Shown here one piece after another: positions 32,269-41,808 of a DNA stretch of 64,000 bases. The notes under the pieces were generated by a model, which saw only the letters and a list, made by a program, of their open reading frames with translations, was not told where the DNA came from and made no database searches. The position numbers and the translations under genes were made by a program. Each line of letters starts with the position of its first letter. The stretch's first letter is position 1. The stretch lies in contig NZ_JAHWGT010000003.1 of the NCBI RefSeq assembly GCF_020873895.1, positions 186,001 to 250,000 on the forward strand, in the 5' to 3' direction. The stretch comes from Streptomyces sp. DH12. GTDB taxonomy: Bacteria; Actinomycetota; Actinomycetes; Streptomycetales; Streptomycetaceae.

Positions 32269-32880
32269 ATGCAACGGCACCCTGACGACACGTCCGTACG
32301 CCCCCTCACCGACGCCGACGTCCCGACGGCGGTCGACACCCTCGCGCGGGCCTTCGCCGACTACCCCTACACGCGGCACGTGATCGCCGCGGAGGACCAC
32401 GAGGAGCGGATCCGCCGCTTCCAGGAACTGTGCCTGACCCGCGTCGGCATGGTGTACGGGCGTGTCTGGGTCGCCGACGGGGGCCGGGCCGTCGCCGTCT
32501 GGACCACCCCCGACGGGGACCCGTCGCCCGCCTTCACCGAGCTGGGCCCCCTGCTCGGCGACCTCGCCGGCGACCGGGCGGCCGCCCACGAGTCCGCGGA
32601 GCGGGCCGTCGCGCCGCACCGGCCGCGCGAGCCGGCCTGGTTCCTCGACACGGTGGCGGTGGCCCCCGAGGCCCAGGGGCGGGGACTCGGCAGCGCGGTG
32701 CTGGCCCCCGGCATCGAGGCGGCCGCACGGGCCGGACACCCGGTGTTCCTGGAGACCTCCAGCGAGCGGAACGTGTCCTTCTACGAGCGCCTCGGCTTCA
32801 GGGTCACGGCGGACATCGTCCTCCCCGACGCCGGCCCCCGCACCTGGTGCATGCGCCGGGACCCCCGCCCGACCCGTTGA
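32269..32880 (+). CDS. GNAT-family N-acetyltransferase
   Basis: This 203-aa protein has the GNAT acetyl-CoA loop in FLDTVAVAPEAQGRGLGSAV and the late ETSSERNVSFYERLGFRVT. The N-terminal arm (RPLTDADVPTAVDTLARAF, YPYTRHVIA) is like Streptomyces enzymes that acetylate small amines or drugs. The substrate is not predicted. It is possibly cotranscribed with the next two genes. Confidence 0.83.
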   Translation: MQRHPDDTSVRPLTDADVPTAVDTLARAFADYPYTRHVIAAEDHEERIRRFQELCLTRVGMVYGRVWVADGGRAVAVWTTPDGDPSPAFTELGPLLGDLAGDRAAAHESAERAVAPHRPREPAWFLDTVAVAPEAQGRGLGSAVLAPGIEAAARAGHPVFLETSSERNVSFYERLGFRVTADIVLPDAGPRTWCMRRDPRPTR

Positions 32881-32991
32881 CCGTCGACCTCACGCCCCGG
32901 CGCGGCCCTCCTACACCAGGCCCGGCCCGGGACGCGTCCGCCGGACCGTCCAGCAGCGATGAGTTCGGGCAGCGGATCGGGTCTGCCCTGT

Positions 32992-33609
32992 ATGACGCGC
33001 ACCATCGCCGACATCTCCGTCTCTCTCGACGGCTTCGTCACCGGACCCGACCCCGGCCCGGACAACGGTCTGGGCACCGGTGGCGAGGCCCTGCACACCT
33101 GGGCGTTCTCCGACGACCCCGACGACCGCCGGGTCCTGCGCGAGGGGACCGCCCGCTCGGGCGCCGTCGTCCTCGGCCGCCGCCTCTTCGACGTGGTCGA
33201 CGGACCGGAGGGCTGGGACGACACCTGCGGCTACGGCGCCGGCGAGGTCGGCAGGCCCGCGTTCGTCGTCGTGACGAGCGTGCCGCCGGATTCGGTGCGG
33301 ACCACCGGCCTCGACTGGACGTTCGTCACGACCGGTCTGCCCGACGCGGTCGCCGCCGCCCGCGAGCGAGCCGAGGCGGCGTCGGCATCCGGCGGCAAGG
33401 ACCTCGACGTCGTCCTCATGGGCGGCGGCGCCACGATCGCCTCGGCGCTCGACGCCGGGCTGGTCGACGTGCTGACGCTGCACCTCGCACCCGTCGTGCT
33501 GGGCGCCGGGACACCGCTGTTCACCGGCGGAGCGCCACGCACCCTGGTGCAGCGGGGCGTGCTCCCGACATCGACCGCGACCCACCTCACCTACGACCTC
33601 TCCCGGTGA
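32992..33609 (+). CDS. Dihydrofolate reductase-like (RibD C-terminal) family protein
   Basis: This 205-aa protein has the RibD_C/DHFR fold: ISVSLDGFVTGPDPGPD at the N-terminus, SGAVVLGRRLFDVVDG, then VLMGGGATIASALDAGLVDV and LTLHLAPVVLGAGTPLF. It is probably an NADPH-dependent reductase of unknown substrate; true folA residues are not conserved. The ATG at 32992 matches the family N-terminus better than the GC-rich upstream frame. The next gene starts 4 nt after its stop. Confidence 0.85.
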   Translation: MTRTIADISVSLDGFVTGPDPGPDNGLGTGGEALHTWAFSDDPDDRRVLREGTARSGAVVLGRRLFDVVDGPEGWDDTCGYGAGEVGRPAFVVVTSVPPDSVRTTGLDWTFVTTGLPDAVAAARERAEAASASGGKDLDVVLMGGGATIASALDAGLVDVLTLHLAPVVLGAGTPLFTGGAPRTLVQRGVLPTSTATHLTYDLSR

Positions 33610-33613
33610 TCCG

Positions 33614-34456
33614 ATGACCACTGTCCACGCCAACGGGACCGCCCTCGGCATCGAGTCGTTCGGTGCGGAGGACGCGCCGCTCGTCCTGCTCGCGGGCGGG
33701 ACGACGATGCTCTCCTGGCCCGACGCGCTGTGCGAGCGCCTCGCCGCCGGCGGACGCCGCGCGGTGCGCTACGACCTGCGCGACAGCGGCGAGTCGACGA
33801 CGGACGATCCGGGGTCGCCCGCCTACACCCTGCGCGACCTCGCCGCCGACGCGGCGGCCCTCGTCGACGCGCTCGGCGGGGGGCCCGCGCACCTCGCGGG
33901 GATCGGCGTCGGCGGGATGGTCGCCCAGGTGGCCGCGCTGGACCATCCGGGCGCGTTCTCGGCGCTCACCCTGGTCGGCACCCGCGCGGTGGCCCCCGGC
34001 CCGCCCGACGACGACCTCCCCGACCACGACCAGGCGACGATGGGCCGGCTGTTCACCCGTCCGCTGCCCGACTGGGCCGACCGCGAGGCGGTCGCGGAGT
34101 TCGCCGCCGTCGGCGCGGAGATCCTCGGCGACGACCCCGCCGCCGCGCGCGCGGTCGCCGCGCGCGTCTGGGACCGCACACCCGGCACGTCGCCACCGGT
34201 CCAGACGGCCAACCAGCTGGGCATGGTCTTCTCCCGCCTCGACTGCGCACCCCGCTGGCGCGAGCGCCTGCCCGGGATCGAGGTCCCCGCGCTCGTGGTG
34301 CACGGCCGCCGCGACCCGTTCTTCCCCGTCGGCAACGGCGAGGCGATCGCGCGCGCGATCCCCGGGGCACGGCTGCTCGTCCTGGAGGAGGCCGCCACGG
34401 CGATCCCCGACGCGGCGGTCGGCGAGGTCGCCGAGGCGATGCTCACGCTCGGGTAG
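33614..34456 (+). CDS. Alpha/beta-hydrolase-fold protein lacking catalytic Ser and His
   Basis: This 280-aa protein has the overall fold of an alpha/beta hydrolase (APLVLLAGGTTMLSWPDALC, YDLRDSGESTTDDPG, ALVVHGRRDPFFPVGNG). The nucleophile elbow reads AGIGVGGMVA, with Gly where GxSxG needs Ser. The usual GHxxP-like histidine region reads LEEAATAIPDAAV, with no His. Only the acid residue (RRDPF) is in place. It could be a binding, chaperone-like or cofactor-less enzyme instead of a hydrolase. It is tightly linked to the DHFR-like gene (4-nt gap), suggesting a shared pathway. Confidence 0.8.
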   Translation: MTTVHANGTALGIESFGAEDAPLVLLAGGTTMLSWPDALCERLAAGGRRAVRYDLRDSGESTTDDPGSPAYTLRDLAADAAALVDALGGGPAHLAGIGVGGMVAQVAALDHPGAFSALTLVGTRAVAPGPPDDDLPDHDQATMGRLFTRPLPDWADREAVAEFAAVGAEILGDDPAAARAVAARVWDRTPGTSPPVQTANQLGMVFSRLDCAPRWRERLPGIEVPALVVHGRRDPFFPVGNGEAIARAIPGARLLVLEEAATAIPDAAVGEVAEAMLTLG

Positions 34457-34622
34457 GTGACGGCGGGCGCCGCGCGGGCCCGGCCTCCGCGCGGCAGCGG
34501 ACGTGGCGGACCCGACCGGGCCGACCGCCCGGCGCCCGGCGGCGGCCGGAGCCCGACGGCGGCCGGAGGCCGAGCCCGGCCGGACGACCGGCCGGTCGTC
34601 CGGGCCGGTCGGCCGGTACGGG

Positions 34623-35696
34623 TCAGGAGGCCGCGTACCCCGTCACCGGATAGTGGTCGGAGAGGTTGGTGTACGTGTACGCGCGGCCCCAACTCGACAC
34701 CGTCCACGGCGCGCTGCGCTCCGCGAGGACGTGGTTCGTCCACCCCGCCGGACGGGCGTGGCCCGCCCGGTGCAGGACGTGGTCGAGGTCCTCGCGCGGG
34801 TCGTCCGGGTAGCGCTCCGCCGCGATGGAGTTCTCCGCCGTGTCGAACGAGTACGGGTGCCCCGTGCGGGCGTCCGCGCCCGCCAGTCCGGCGTCGGCGA
34901 GCATCGTCGCGTACTCCGGCGTCCGCGTGTCGACGTTCAGGTCGCCCGCCACGACGACCTGCTCGGAGGCCGGGATCGCCTTCGCGTCCAGGAAGGCGTC
35001 CATCGCCTTGAACTGCCGCGAGCGCACCCGGGCCGCCTCGCCCGCCGCGCAGCCGGGATCCGTCGACTGGGCGTGCGTGCCGACGACGTGGACGCGCGAG
35101 CCGCCGACGTCGAGGACCACGTAGACGAAGCCCTTGTTGGAGTACCAGTCCGCGCCGCACGCGTCCTTGTAGACGTACTGCTCCTTGCGGACGATCGGCC
35201 ACTTGCTGAGCACCGCCACCCCGCCGTCCTCCGGCGTGGTCGACGAGTACGAGCCGCCCGTCGCGTCCCACCCGGAGGTGCCCCGGCCCATGACGGGCGT
35301 CTGGTGCGGGTACTGCGCGGAGGCGTCGCGGCGCAGCGCGTCCGACGAGGTGTTGTCGAACGCCTCCTGGACGACGACCACGTCGTTGCCCTGGAAGAAC
35401 GGTGCCGCCGGTATGGCCTTGGCCCGGTGGTCCTGCCCCCAGTTGGGGTACAGGGCCCGGTTGAAGAGGAAGGCGTTGTACGTGAGGACCTTGAGGCGCG
35501 GCGTCGCCTCGGGAGCGGCGGCCGCCTGCGGGGCCGCGGCGGTCAGCGACAGCGCGGCGAGCGCGGCGGAGACCGCGCCCGCCAGGACGGCGCGCGGCGC
35601 GCGGCGCGGAGCGGGACGCGCGACGGGCGGGCCGGCGGGGCGCGGCGCGGACGCACGGGCGGGGCGCGGCACGGAGGGGTGGGCGGGACGCGGCAC
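34623..35696 (-). CDS. Secreted sphingomyelinase-like endonuclease/exonuclease/phosphatase protein
   Basis: This 357-aa protein has a long basic N-terminus and a signal peptide (AVLAGAVSAALAALSLTAAA) before a DNase I-like domain. Catalytic motifs are LTYNAFLFNRALYPN, VVVQEAFDN (metal Glu), GTHAQSTDP, VVAGDLNVDTRTPEY, REDLDHVLHRA and the final LSDHYPVTG. This order matches bacterial neutral sphingomyelinase C (Mg-dependent). Cleavage of sphingomyelin or another phosphodiester outside the cell is likely. The GTG at 35696 has GGGAG 5 nt upstream. Confidence 0.85.
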   Translation of the reverse strand: MPRPAHPSVPRPARASAPRPAGPPVARPAPRRAPRAVLAGAVSAALAALSLTAAAPQAAAAPEATPRLKVLTYNAFLFNRALYPNWGQDHRAKAIPAAPFFQGNDVVVVQEAFDNTSSDALRRDASAQYPHQTPVMGRGTSGWDATGGSYSSTTPEDGGVAVLSKWPIVRKEQYVYKDACGADWYSNKGFVYVVLDVGGSRVHVVGTHAQSTDPGCAAGEAARVRSRQFKAMDAFLDAKAIPASEQVVVAGDLNVDTRTPEYATMLADAGLAGADARTGHPYSFDTAENSIAAERYPDDPREDLDHVLHRAGHARPAGWTNHVLAERSAPWTVSSWGRAYTYTNLSDHYPVTGYAAS

Positions 35697-35917
35697 GGGG
35701 ACTCCCGGAGGGCGTGGGGGCGGGTCTCGGCGCGGCACATCAAAGCAGCCGCGGTTACCCTCCGGTAGATCCCGGGTGGAGGAGATCTTGCGGAGACCCG
35801 GCGGGCCGGAGAACCCTCCCGTCCGGGGCCACCGGGGCCCCGGAACCGCTCCTACCGCCACCGCTCGCATACTGGAGGTCCACCCGGCGGACACCGAACG
35901 GACCTGGAGCGACACCC

Positions 35918-36823
35918 ATGACGAGACCCCCCGCACCCCCGCAGCCGCCGCCCCCGGGCGGGGTCCTGTGGAGCCTCGCGGGGGACGTCAGGGGCCTGCT
36001 CATGCTGCCCGCCGCCCTCGCCCTCCAGGTCGCCCACCCGGCCGTCGGCGCCGGCGTCGACGAGCACTCCGTGTTCCGCACCGACCCCTGGGGCCGAGGG
36101 GAGCGCTCCCTGCGCTCGCTCCAGCTGTGGGTGTACGGCGGGGAGGCCGCCGCGGAGGAGGGGCGCCGCCTGCGCCGGCTGCACTCGGCGATCTCGGGCA
36201 CGGACACCCGCGGCCGCCCGTACCACGCGCTGCGGCCCGAGACCTACGCCTGGGTCCACGCCACCGGCTTCCCCGTCCAGCACCACGCCCTGCGCTACCT
36301 GGTGCGGCCCATGACCCCCCGGCAGGAGCGGCAGCTGTACGCCGAGTGGCTGCGGGTGGGGCGGATCCTCGGCATCCGCGACCGCGACATGCCGCAGACC
36401 GTCGAGGAGTTCTGGCCGTACTACCGCCGGATGCTCGCCGAGGAGGTCGAGTGCACCGCCGTCGTGCGTGACCTGGTGGCCACCGGCGACCCGCTCCCGC
36501 CGCCCGACCGCGGGCCCCTGCCGCTGCGGCTGCTCCTGCGCGCCCTGTGGCCCCTGGTGTGGCCGCCCCTCGCCCGCTTCCGCGCCTTCGTCACCGTCGG
36601 GTTCCTGCCGCCCGAGGCGCGCGCGGCGATCGGCCTGGAGTGGTCGGAGGCCCAGGAGCGGCGGCTGCGCCGCTTCTCCCGGGTCGTGCGGGCGGTGGTG
36701 CCCGCACTCCCCGAGCGGCTGCGCTACCTGCCGCTCGCCCGCCGGGCCCACCGCGCCCACCGGCGCCGCCGGCCCGCCGGCCCGCCGGTTCCGCTCACCG
36801 CGGCAGACCGCCCCGCGCGATGA
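35918..36823 (+). CDS. MpaB-like oxygenase (DUF2236)
   Basis: This 301-aa protein is of the DUF2236/latex-clearing-protein-like family: [59 protein letters not shown] and [16 protein letters not shown]. Relatives such as fungal MpaB and bacterial Lcp are haem oxygenases cleaving isoprenoid chains; the His residues seen could be haem ligands. The substrate is unknown. Its 3' end overlaps the convergent GH1 gene by 29 bp. Confidence 0.8.
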   Translation: MTRPPAPPQPPPPGGVLWSLAGDVRGLLMLPAALALQVAHPAVGAGVDEHSVFRTDPWGRGERSLRSLQLWVYGGEAAAEEGRRLRRLHSAISGTDTRGRPYHALRPETYAWVHATGFPVQHHALRYLVRPMTPRQERQLYAEWLRVGRILGIRDRDMPQTVEEFWPYYRRMLAEEVECTAVVRDLVATGDPLPPPDRGPLPLRLLLRALWPLVWPPLARFRAFVTVGFLPPEARAAIGLEWSEAQERRLRRFSRVVRAVVPALPERLRYLPLARRAHRAHRRRRPAGPPVPLTAADRPAR

Positions 36824-38195
36824 CGTCCCGGTACCAGCGGGCGCTGTCCTTCGGCGTGCGCCGCTGCGACGCGAAGTCGACGTGGACGATGCCGAACCGC
36901 TTTCCGTACCCGTACGCCCACTCGAAGTTGTCCAGCAGCGACCACAGGAAGTACCCGCGCACGTCGACGCCGTCCGCGAGCGCCCGGTGCACGGCCGCCA
37001 GGTGCTGGTGCAGGTAGGCCACCCGCTCGGGGTCGTGGACCTGGCCCGACGGGTCGGCGTAGTCGTCGTACGCCGCGCCGTTCTCGGTGACCATCAGCGG
37101 GACGTGCGGGAGCTCGTCGCGCAGCCGCGTCAGCAGCTCGTGCAGCCCGTCCGCGTCCACCGGCCAGTCCATGGCCGTGCGCGGTCCCGGCGCGGGTTCG
37201 AACCGCACGTGCCGCTCCGCGCCCGGCCAGGGCGAGGGGCCCTCGTGGGTGCCGGCCGCGACGACCGTGGGGGAGTAGTAGTTGATGCCCAGCGAGTCGA
37301 CCGGCGCCGACGCCACCGCCAGGTCGCCGTCCCGGACGAACGACCAGTCCGTCAGCTCCGCGGTGTCCGCGACCAGGTCCTCGGGCAGCCGGCCGTGGAA
37401 CACCGGGTCCAGGAAGACGCGGTTGCCGAGCGCGTCGACGCGGCGGACCGCGTCCCGGTCCGCCGCCGACCCGGTCAGCGGCCGCACCGCGTGCAGGTTC
37501 AGCGTCAGCGACACCTCGGTCGACGCGGGCAGCGCCGCCCGCAGCGCCGCCACGGCGAGCCCGTGCGCCAGGTTGAAGTGGTGGGCGGCCCGCAGGGACG
37601 CGGCCGGGTCGGTACGGCCCGGGGCGTGCACGCCGGAGGCGTAGCCGAGGAACGCGGCGCACCACGGCTCGTTCAGCGTCGTCCAGGTGGCGACCCGGTC
37701 ACCGAGGGCGCCGGCCACGAGTGAGGCGTACTCGCCGAACCGCTCGGCGGTCTCCCGGTGCGGCCAGCCGCCGGCGTCCTCCAACTCCTGCGGCAGGTCC
37801 CAGTGGTACAGCGTGGCGACGGGCCGGATGCCCGCCGCGCGCAGCTCGTCGACGAGCCGCCGGTAGAAGTCGAGGCCCTTCTGGGCGGCCGGTCCCCGCC
37901 CGGTGGGCTGCACCCGGGGCCAGGCGACGGAGAACCGGTAGTCGGTGACGCCGAGGTCGCGCATGAGGGCGACGTCCTCGGCCATCCGGTGGTAGTGGTC
38001 GGCGGCGATGTCCCCGGTGTCGCCGTTGCGGACCTTGCCGGGGGTGCGGCTGAAGGTGTCCCAGATGGACGGGGTGCGGCCGTCCTCGGCCGCGGCGCCC
38101 TCGATCTGGTAGGCGGCGGTGGCCGTGCCCCAGCGGAACCCGGTGGGGAAGGCGGGCCCCGTCAGCGGGCGGGGCCGAGCGTCGACAGCGGTCAT
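36795..38195 (-). CDS. GH1 beta-glucosidase, end of the beta-glucan transport operon
   Basis: This 466-aa cytoplasmic enzyme hydrolyses imported beta-linked oligosaccharides to glucose. The acid/base Glu is in [17 protein letters not shown] (about residue 170) and the nucleophile Glu in [16 protein letters not shown] (about 370). [16 protein letters not shown] and the C-terminal [20 protein letters not shown] are also present. It is the last gene after the two permeases (120-bp spacer). Beta-1,3-gluco-oligosaccharides from the nearby GH81 enzyme are the probable substrate. Confidence 0.92.
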   Translation of the reverse strand: MTAVDARPRPLTGPAFPTGFRWGTATAAYQIEGAAAEDGRTPSIWDTFSRTPGKVRNGDTGDIAADHYHRMAEDVALMRDLGVTDYRFSVAWPRVQPTGRGPAAQKGLDFYRRLVDELRAAGIRPVATLYHWDLPQELEDAGGWPHRETAERFGEYASLVAGALGDRVATWTTLNEPWCAAFLGYASGVHAPGRTDPAASLRAAHHFNLAHGLAVAALRAALPASTEVSLTLNLHAVRPLTGSAADRDAVRRVDALGNRVFLDPVFHGRLPEDLVADTAELTDWSFVRDGDLAVASAPVDSLGINYYSPTVVAAGTHEGPSPWPGAERHVRFEPAPGPRTAMDWPVDADGLHELLTRLRDELPHVPLMVTENGAAYDDYADPSGQVHDPERVAYLHQHLAAVHRALADGVDVRGYFLWSLLDNFEWAYGYGKRFGIVHVDFASQRRTPKDSARWYRDVIARGGLPR

Positions 38196-38315
38196 GAGGG
38201 GGGAACTCCCGGAGGTGGTGTGAGGTGGGCGCCGGCGGAGCGGCGGAGTGCGGGCCGGGCGGGGCGCGGGGCGGTGTACGGGCCGGCTGTGCGGGGCGTA
38301 CGGGCCGGGCGCGGG

Positions 38316-39152
38316 TCAGCCCTTGACCGCGCCCTGCATGATGCCGCCGACGATCTGTCGGCCCAGCAGGCCGAAGACGAGCAGCACGGGCAGCGTGCCG
38401 AGCAGCGTGCCCGCCATGATCACGGACTGGTCGTGGACGTAGCCGCCGCCGAGTTGGCGCAGCGCGACCTGGACGGTCGGGTTCTGCGAGGAGAGCGCGA
38501 TGATCGGCCAGAAGAAGTCGTTCCAGGCGGCCATGAAGGTCAGCAGGCCGAGGACGGCCATGCCGGGCCGGGCGATGGGCACCACGATCGACCAGAAGAT
38601 CCGCGCGGTGGACGCCCCGTCGACGCGGGCCGCCTCGATCAGTTCGTCCGGCAGCGCCTGCACCAGGAACTGCCGCATGAAGAACACGCCGAACGCCGAC
38701 ACCAGGCCCGGCAGGATCACCGACTGGAGCTGGTTCACCCAGCCCAACTCGGCGACCAGCATGAACAGCGGGATCACCCCGAGCTGCGGCGGGATCATCA
38801 TCGTGCCGACGGTGACGGTCAGCAGGGCGCCCCGCCCGCGGAAGCGGAGCTTGGCGAAGGCGAAGCCGGCGAGCGTGCAGCACAGCACGGTGCCCACGGT
38901 GATGGACCCGGACACGACCAGTGAGTTGAGCAGGGCCGTGCCGATGTCCGCCTCCTCCAGCACCGCCCCGAGATTGTGCAGCAGGTCGGGGCCGGGCAGC
39001 AGCGTGGGCGGCACCTGCGCCAGGTCGGCGTTGGACCGGCTGGCGGCGACGATGGTCCAGTAGAAGGGGAAGGCCGAGACGAGGACGGCGACGGTCAGGA
39101 GGGCGTACGCGACCTTGCCGCCGTGCAGCGTGCGCCCCGCGCGGGTGGTCAT
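38316..39152 (-). CDS. Sugar ABC transporter permease (MalG-like)
   Basis: This 278-aa inner-membrane permease has six predicted membrane helices. The EAA loop contacting the ATPase is EAARVDGASTARIFWSIVVP (about residue 180). It overlaps the upstream permease stop by 4 nt (ATGA). It forms the heterodimeric channel of the putative beta-glucan oligosaccharide importer. Confidence 0.92.
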   Translation of the reverse strand: MTTRAGRTLHGGKVAYALLTVAVLVSAFPFYWTIVAASRSNADLAQVPPTLLPGPDLLHNLGAVLEEADIGTALLNSLVVSGSITVGTVLCCTLAGFAFAKLRFRGRGALLTVTVGTMMIPPQLGVIPLFMLVAELGWVNQLQSVILPGLVSAFGVFFMRQFLVQALPDELIEAARVDGASTARIFWSIVVPIARPGMAVLGLLTFMAAWNDFFWPIIALSSQNPTVQVALRQLGGGYVHDQSVIMAGTLLGTLPVLLVFGLLGRQIVGGIMQGAVKG

Positions 39153-40120
39153 CGACGGGCCTCCTTGCGGGTGCGGCGGCGCGCGAGGAGGGCGTTGGCC
39201 CCCACGAGCACCACGATGAGCAGGAACATGACCCAGGCGATGGCCGCGGCCCGGCCCAGGTGGAAGAAGCCCCAGCCCTGCTCGTACATGTACAGGCCGA
39301 GCGTCTGGTACTGGTGCGAGATGCCGCCGGAGATCGAGCCCTCGTAGAGCAGCGGCTCACCGAACAGCTGGGTGGCGCCGATCGTCGACACGACGACCGT
39401 GAAGACGATGGTGGGCCGCAGCCCCGGCAGGGTGACGTGGAGGAACTGCCGCCACCGGGACGCCCCGTCCATCTCCGCGGCCTCGTACAGCTCGCTGGGG
39501 ATGGACTGCATGCCGGCCAGGTAGATCAGCGCGTTGTAGCCGGTCCACCGCCAGATCACGATGGTGGAGACCGCGATCTGTGAGGCGACCGTGCCGGTCT
39601 GCCAGTCGACCGGGCCGACGCCGACCAGTCCGAGGACGTAGTTGACCAGGCCGAAGTCCCGTCCAAAGAGCTGGGCGAAGACGAGGGTCGCCGCGGCGAC
39701 GCTGGTGGCGTACGGGAGCAGCATCGCGGTGCGGAAGAAGGTCCGGCCGCGCAGCCGGTAGTTGAGCAGGTGCGCCAGGCCGAGCGCCATGACGAGCTGC
39801 GGCACGGTCGACAGCACGCCGATGGTGAAGGTGTTGCGCAGGGAGATCCAGAAGTACTCGTCGGTGAAGATCGCCGCGTAGTTGCCGAGGCCGCGCCACT
39901 CCATGTCGCCGGGGGTCTGCAGCTCCACCCGGTAGAGCGAGACGAACGCGGTGTAGAGCAGCGGGAAGAGGCCGAAGGCGGCGAAGAGGGTGAAGAACGG
40001 GGCGATGTAGGCGTACGGGGAGACGGTCCGCCACGCCCGCCGCACCGCCGAGGGGCGTGCGGCCCCGGCCGGCGGGGGTGTCGGAGGTGCGGCGGTACCC
40101 GCAGGGGCGGTGAGGGTCAC
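39149..40120 (-). CDS. Sugar ABC transporter permease (MalF-like)
   Basis: This 323-aa permease has six membrane helices after a Pro/Ala-rich cytoplasmic N-terminus. The EAA motif is EAAEMDGASRWRQFLHVTLPG (key residues E, A, G, P). It is separated by 198 bp with two stable stem-loops from the binding-protein gene, and is coupled by overlap to the next permease. Confidence 0.92.
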   Translation of the reverse strand: MTLTAPAGTAAPPTPPPAGAARPSAVRRAWRTVSPYAYIAPFFTLFAAFGLFPLLYTAFVSLYRVELQTPGDMEWRGLGNYAAIFTDEYFWISLRNTFTIGVLSTVPQLVMALGLAHLLNYRLRGRTFFRTAMLLPYATSVAAATLVFAQLFGRDFGLVNYVLGLVGVGPVDWQTGTVASQIAVSTIVIWRWTGYNALIYLAGMQSIPSELYEAAEMDGASRWRQFLHVTLPGLRPTIVFTVVVSTIGATQLFGEPLLYEGSISGGISHQYQTLGLYMYEQGWGFFHLGRAAAIAWVMFLLIVVLVGANALLARRRTRKEARR

Positions 40121-40202
40121 GGGGCGGCCCTTCGAAAGGAGCGGTCCTGGAGCGGTCGCGGTCTGAGGAGGAGCGGGGGAGGGCGGCAGGCGCGCAGGCG
40201 GT

Positions 40203-40238
40203 GCGGGCGGGGCGGTCCGGTGGGGGCGCCCCGCCCGC
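40203..40238 (-). terminator. Intercistronic stem-loop, binding protein / permease
   Basis: A perfect 12-bp inverted repeat (GCGGGCGGGGCG, 40203-40214 with 40227-40238) with a 12-nt loop lies in the spacer. It may attenuate transcription or protect the upstream mRNA. Confidence 0.55.
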
Positions 40239-40294
40239 AGGGGGCCGTGGGCCCGCCGGTCCGCCCCGCCGGACGGGCAGCGCCCGACGGGAGC

Positions 40295-40310
40295 GGGCGC
40301 TTCGGCGCCC
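40295..40310 (-). terminator. TTCG-tetraloop hairpin directly after the binding-protein gene
   Basis: GGGCGCTTCGGCGCCC forms a 6-bp stem closed by a TTCG tetraloop, 8 nt after the stop codon. It could stabilise the binding-protein mRNA so that more binding protein than permease is made. Confidence 0.55.
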
Positions 40311-40318
40311 CTGGAACG

Positions 40319-41623
40319 TCAGCCCATGACGTTGGCGACGCCCTTGCGCGCGTTCGCCCATGCCTTGTCGGGCGCCGTGCCCTTGCGCTCGACCTCGCTC
40401 AGGGCGTTGGTGATCTGGTCGGCGACGTTCTTGTCGTGCACGCCGAGGATCTGCACGGGCGCGGCCTTCGCGGCGTCACCGAAGATCCTGCCGATCGGGG
40501 CGCCGGAGAAGTACGGGTCCTTCGCGTCGGCGACCTTCGCGATGGCGCCGGTCGACGAGGGGAAGTTGCCCTGCTTGCGGAAGAGCTTGGCCTGCTGCTC
40601 GGGCGCCGTGAGCCACTTGATCAGCTCGTAGGCCTCCTTCTTGTGCGCGGCGGCGCGGGGCACGGTCAGGTAGGAGCCGCCCCAGTTGCCCGCGCCGCCG
40701 GGCAGCTTGGCGATGTCCCACTTGCCCTTGCCGGCGTCGCCGGCCTGGCCCTTGATGTAGCCGAGCATCCAGGCGGGGCAGGGGATGGTCGCGAAGGAGC
40801 CGGCGGCGAACGCCTGGTTCCACTGCGGCGACCACTGGTCGAGCTTGGCGCTCAGCCCGGCGCCGGCGGCCTCGGTGGCGGCGTCCCAGGCGGCCTTGAC
40901 GGCCGGGTTCTCCTCGTAGACCAGCTTCCCGGAGGCGTCGTAGTACCGCTCCTCCTCCTGGCCGATCATGATCGTGTAGAGGCTGCCCACGCTGTCGAGC
41001 CACGCGCTCCCGCGGGGCGCCTTGGCCTTGTACTGCTTGCCGAGCTCCAGGTACCCGTCCCAGGTGGCCCACCTGCGGGCCAGCTCCTCGCGGTCGGTGG
41101 GCAGGCCGGCCTCGGCGAGCAGGTCGGTCCGGTAGCACATGGCCTCGGGGCCCACGTCGGTGCCGAGGCCGAGGACGCGGCCGTCCTTCGTGGTGGCCGC
41201 CGACCACTTGGCCTCGGCGAACTGGTCCTTGAGGTCGTTCGCGCCGTACTTGGCCAGGTCCTCGAACCGGTCCGCCTGCTGCTGCGTGACGGACGCGATG
41301 CGGCCGACCTCGACGCCCTGCACGTCGGCCAGCCCGCCGCCCCCCGCGAGGCGGGTCTGGAGGGACTTCCAGTAGTCCTGCTCGTCCTCCGTGTCGGTCT
41401 GCTTGATCGTCACCCCGGGGTGCAGCTTCTCGTACTCCGCGTACAGCCCGGCCTCCTTGTAGCCGAACGAGCCGAACAGGTCGACGGTCAGCGTGACCTT
41501 GCCGCCGGCGGCGTCGGACGCGCCGCCGGACCCGCCGGATCCGCAGGCGGCGAGCAGGGCCCCGGTCAGCGCGACCGCACCGAGTCGGACGGCGGCCCTT
41601 CTGGCGGCTCGGGCGATGGGCAT
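40319..41623 (-). CDS. Lipoprotein sugar-binding protein of the ABC importer
   Basis: This 434-aa protein has a lipoprotein signal with lipobox LLAACGSGG (Cys about residue 26) and a cluster-1 (MalE-like) solute-binding fold: VDLFGSFGYKEAGLYAEYEK, PGVTIKQTDTED, GLGTDVGPEAMCYRTDLL and YELIKWLTAPEQQAKLF. It delivers sugar to the permeases. An AAGGAGG ribosome site precedes the ATG at 41623; a GAGAGCGCTCTC operator lies about 75 bp upstream. No ATPase is encoded in the operon, as usual for MsiK-energised Streptomyces sugar importers. Confidence 0.9.
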   Translation of the reverse strand: MPIARAARRAAVRLGAVALTGALLAACGSGGSGGASDAAGGKVTLTVDLFGSFGYKEAGLYAEYEKLHPGVTIKQTDTEDEQDYWKSLQTRLAGGGGLADVQGVEVGRIASVTQQQADRFEDLAKYGANDLKDQFAEAKWSAATTKDGRVLGLGTDVGPEAMCYRTDLLAEAGLPTDREELARRWATWDGYLELGKQYKAKAPRGSAWLDSVGSLYTIMIGQEEERYYDASGKLVYEENPAVKAAWDAATEAAGAGLSAKLDQWSPQWNQAFAAGSFATIPCPAWMLGYIKGQAGDAGKGKWDIAKLPGGAGNWGGSYLTVPRAAAHKKEAYELIKWLTAPEQQAKLFRKQGNFPSSTGAIAKVADAKDPYFSGAPIGRIFGDAAKAAPVQILGVHDKNVADQITNALSEVERKGTAPDKAWANARKGVANVMG

Positions 41624-41696
41624 GGGAAGCCTCCTTGGCTTCGATCGAGCGGGAAACACCCACCGGAGCGACCACGGGAACCGAGCACAGCGACCG

Positions 41697-41710
41697 TGAG
41701 AGCGCTCTCA
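41697..41710. promoter_or_regulatory. LacI-type operator, ABC-operon side
   Basis: TGAGAGCGCTCTCA is a perfect 14-bp palindrome upstream of the binding-protein gene. It shares the GAGAGCGCTCTC core with two more sites at 41849 and 45779, one of which lies upstream of the local LacI gene. Confidence 0.8.
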
Positions 41711-41808
41711 AGAAGGTGCAGGGAGCGTGCCCCGGCGGGCCGTCCCCCGTCAAGACTCGAACGCATAACGGCTGTGCTGTGCACCAACTCCGCACCGTGT
41801 TCCTTGTA

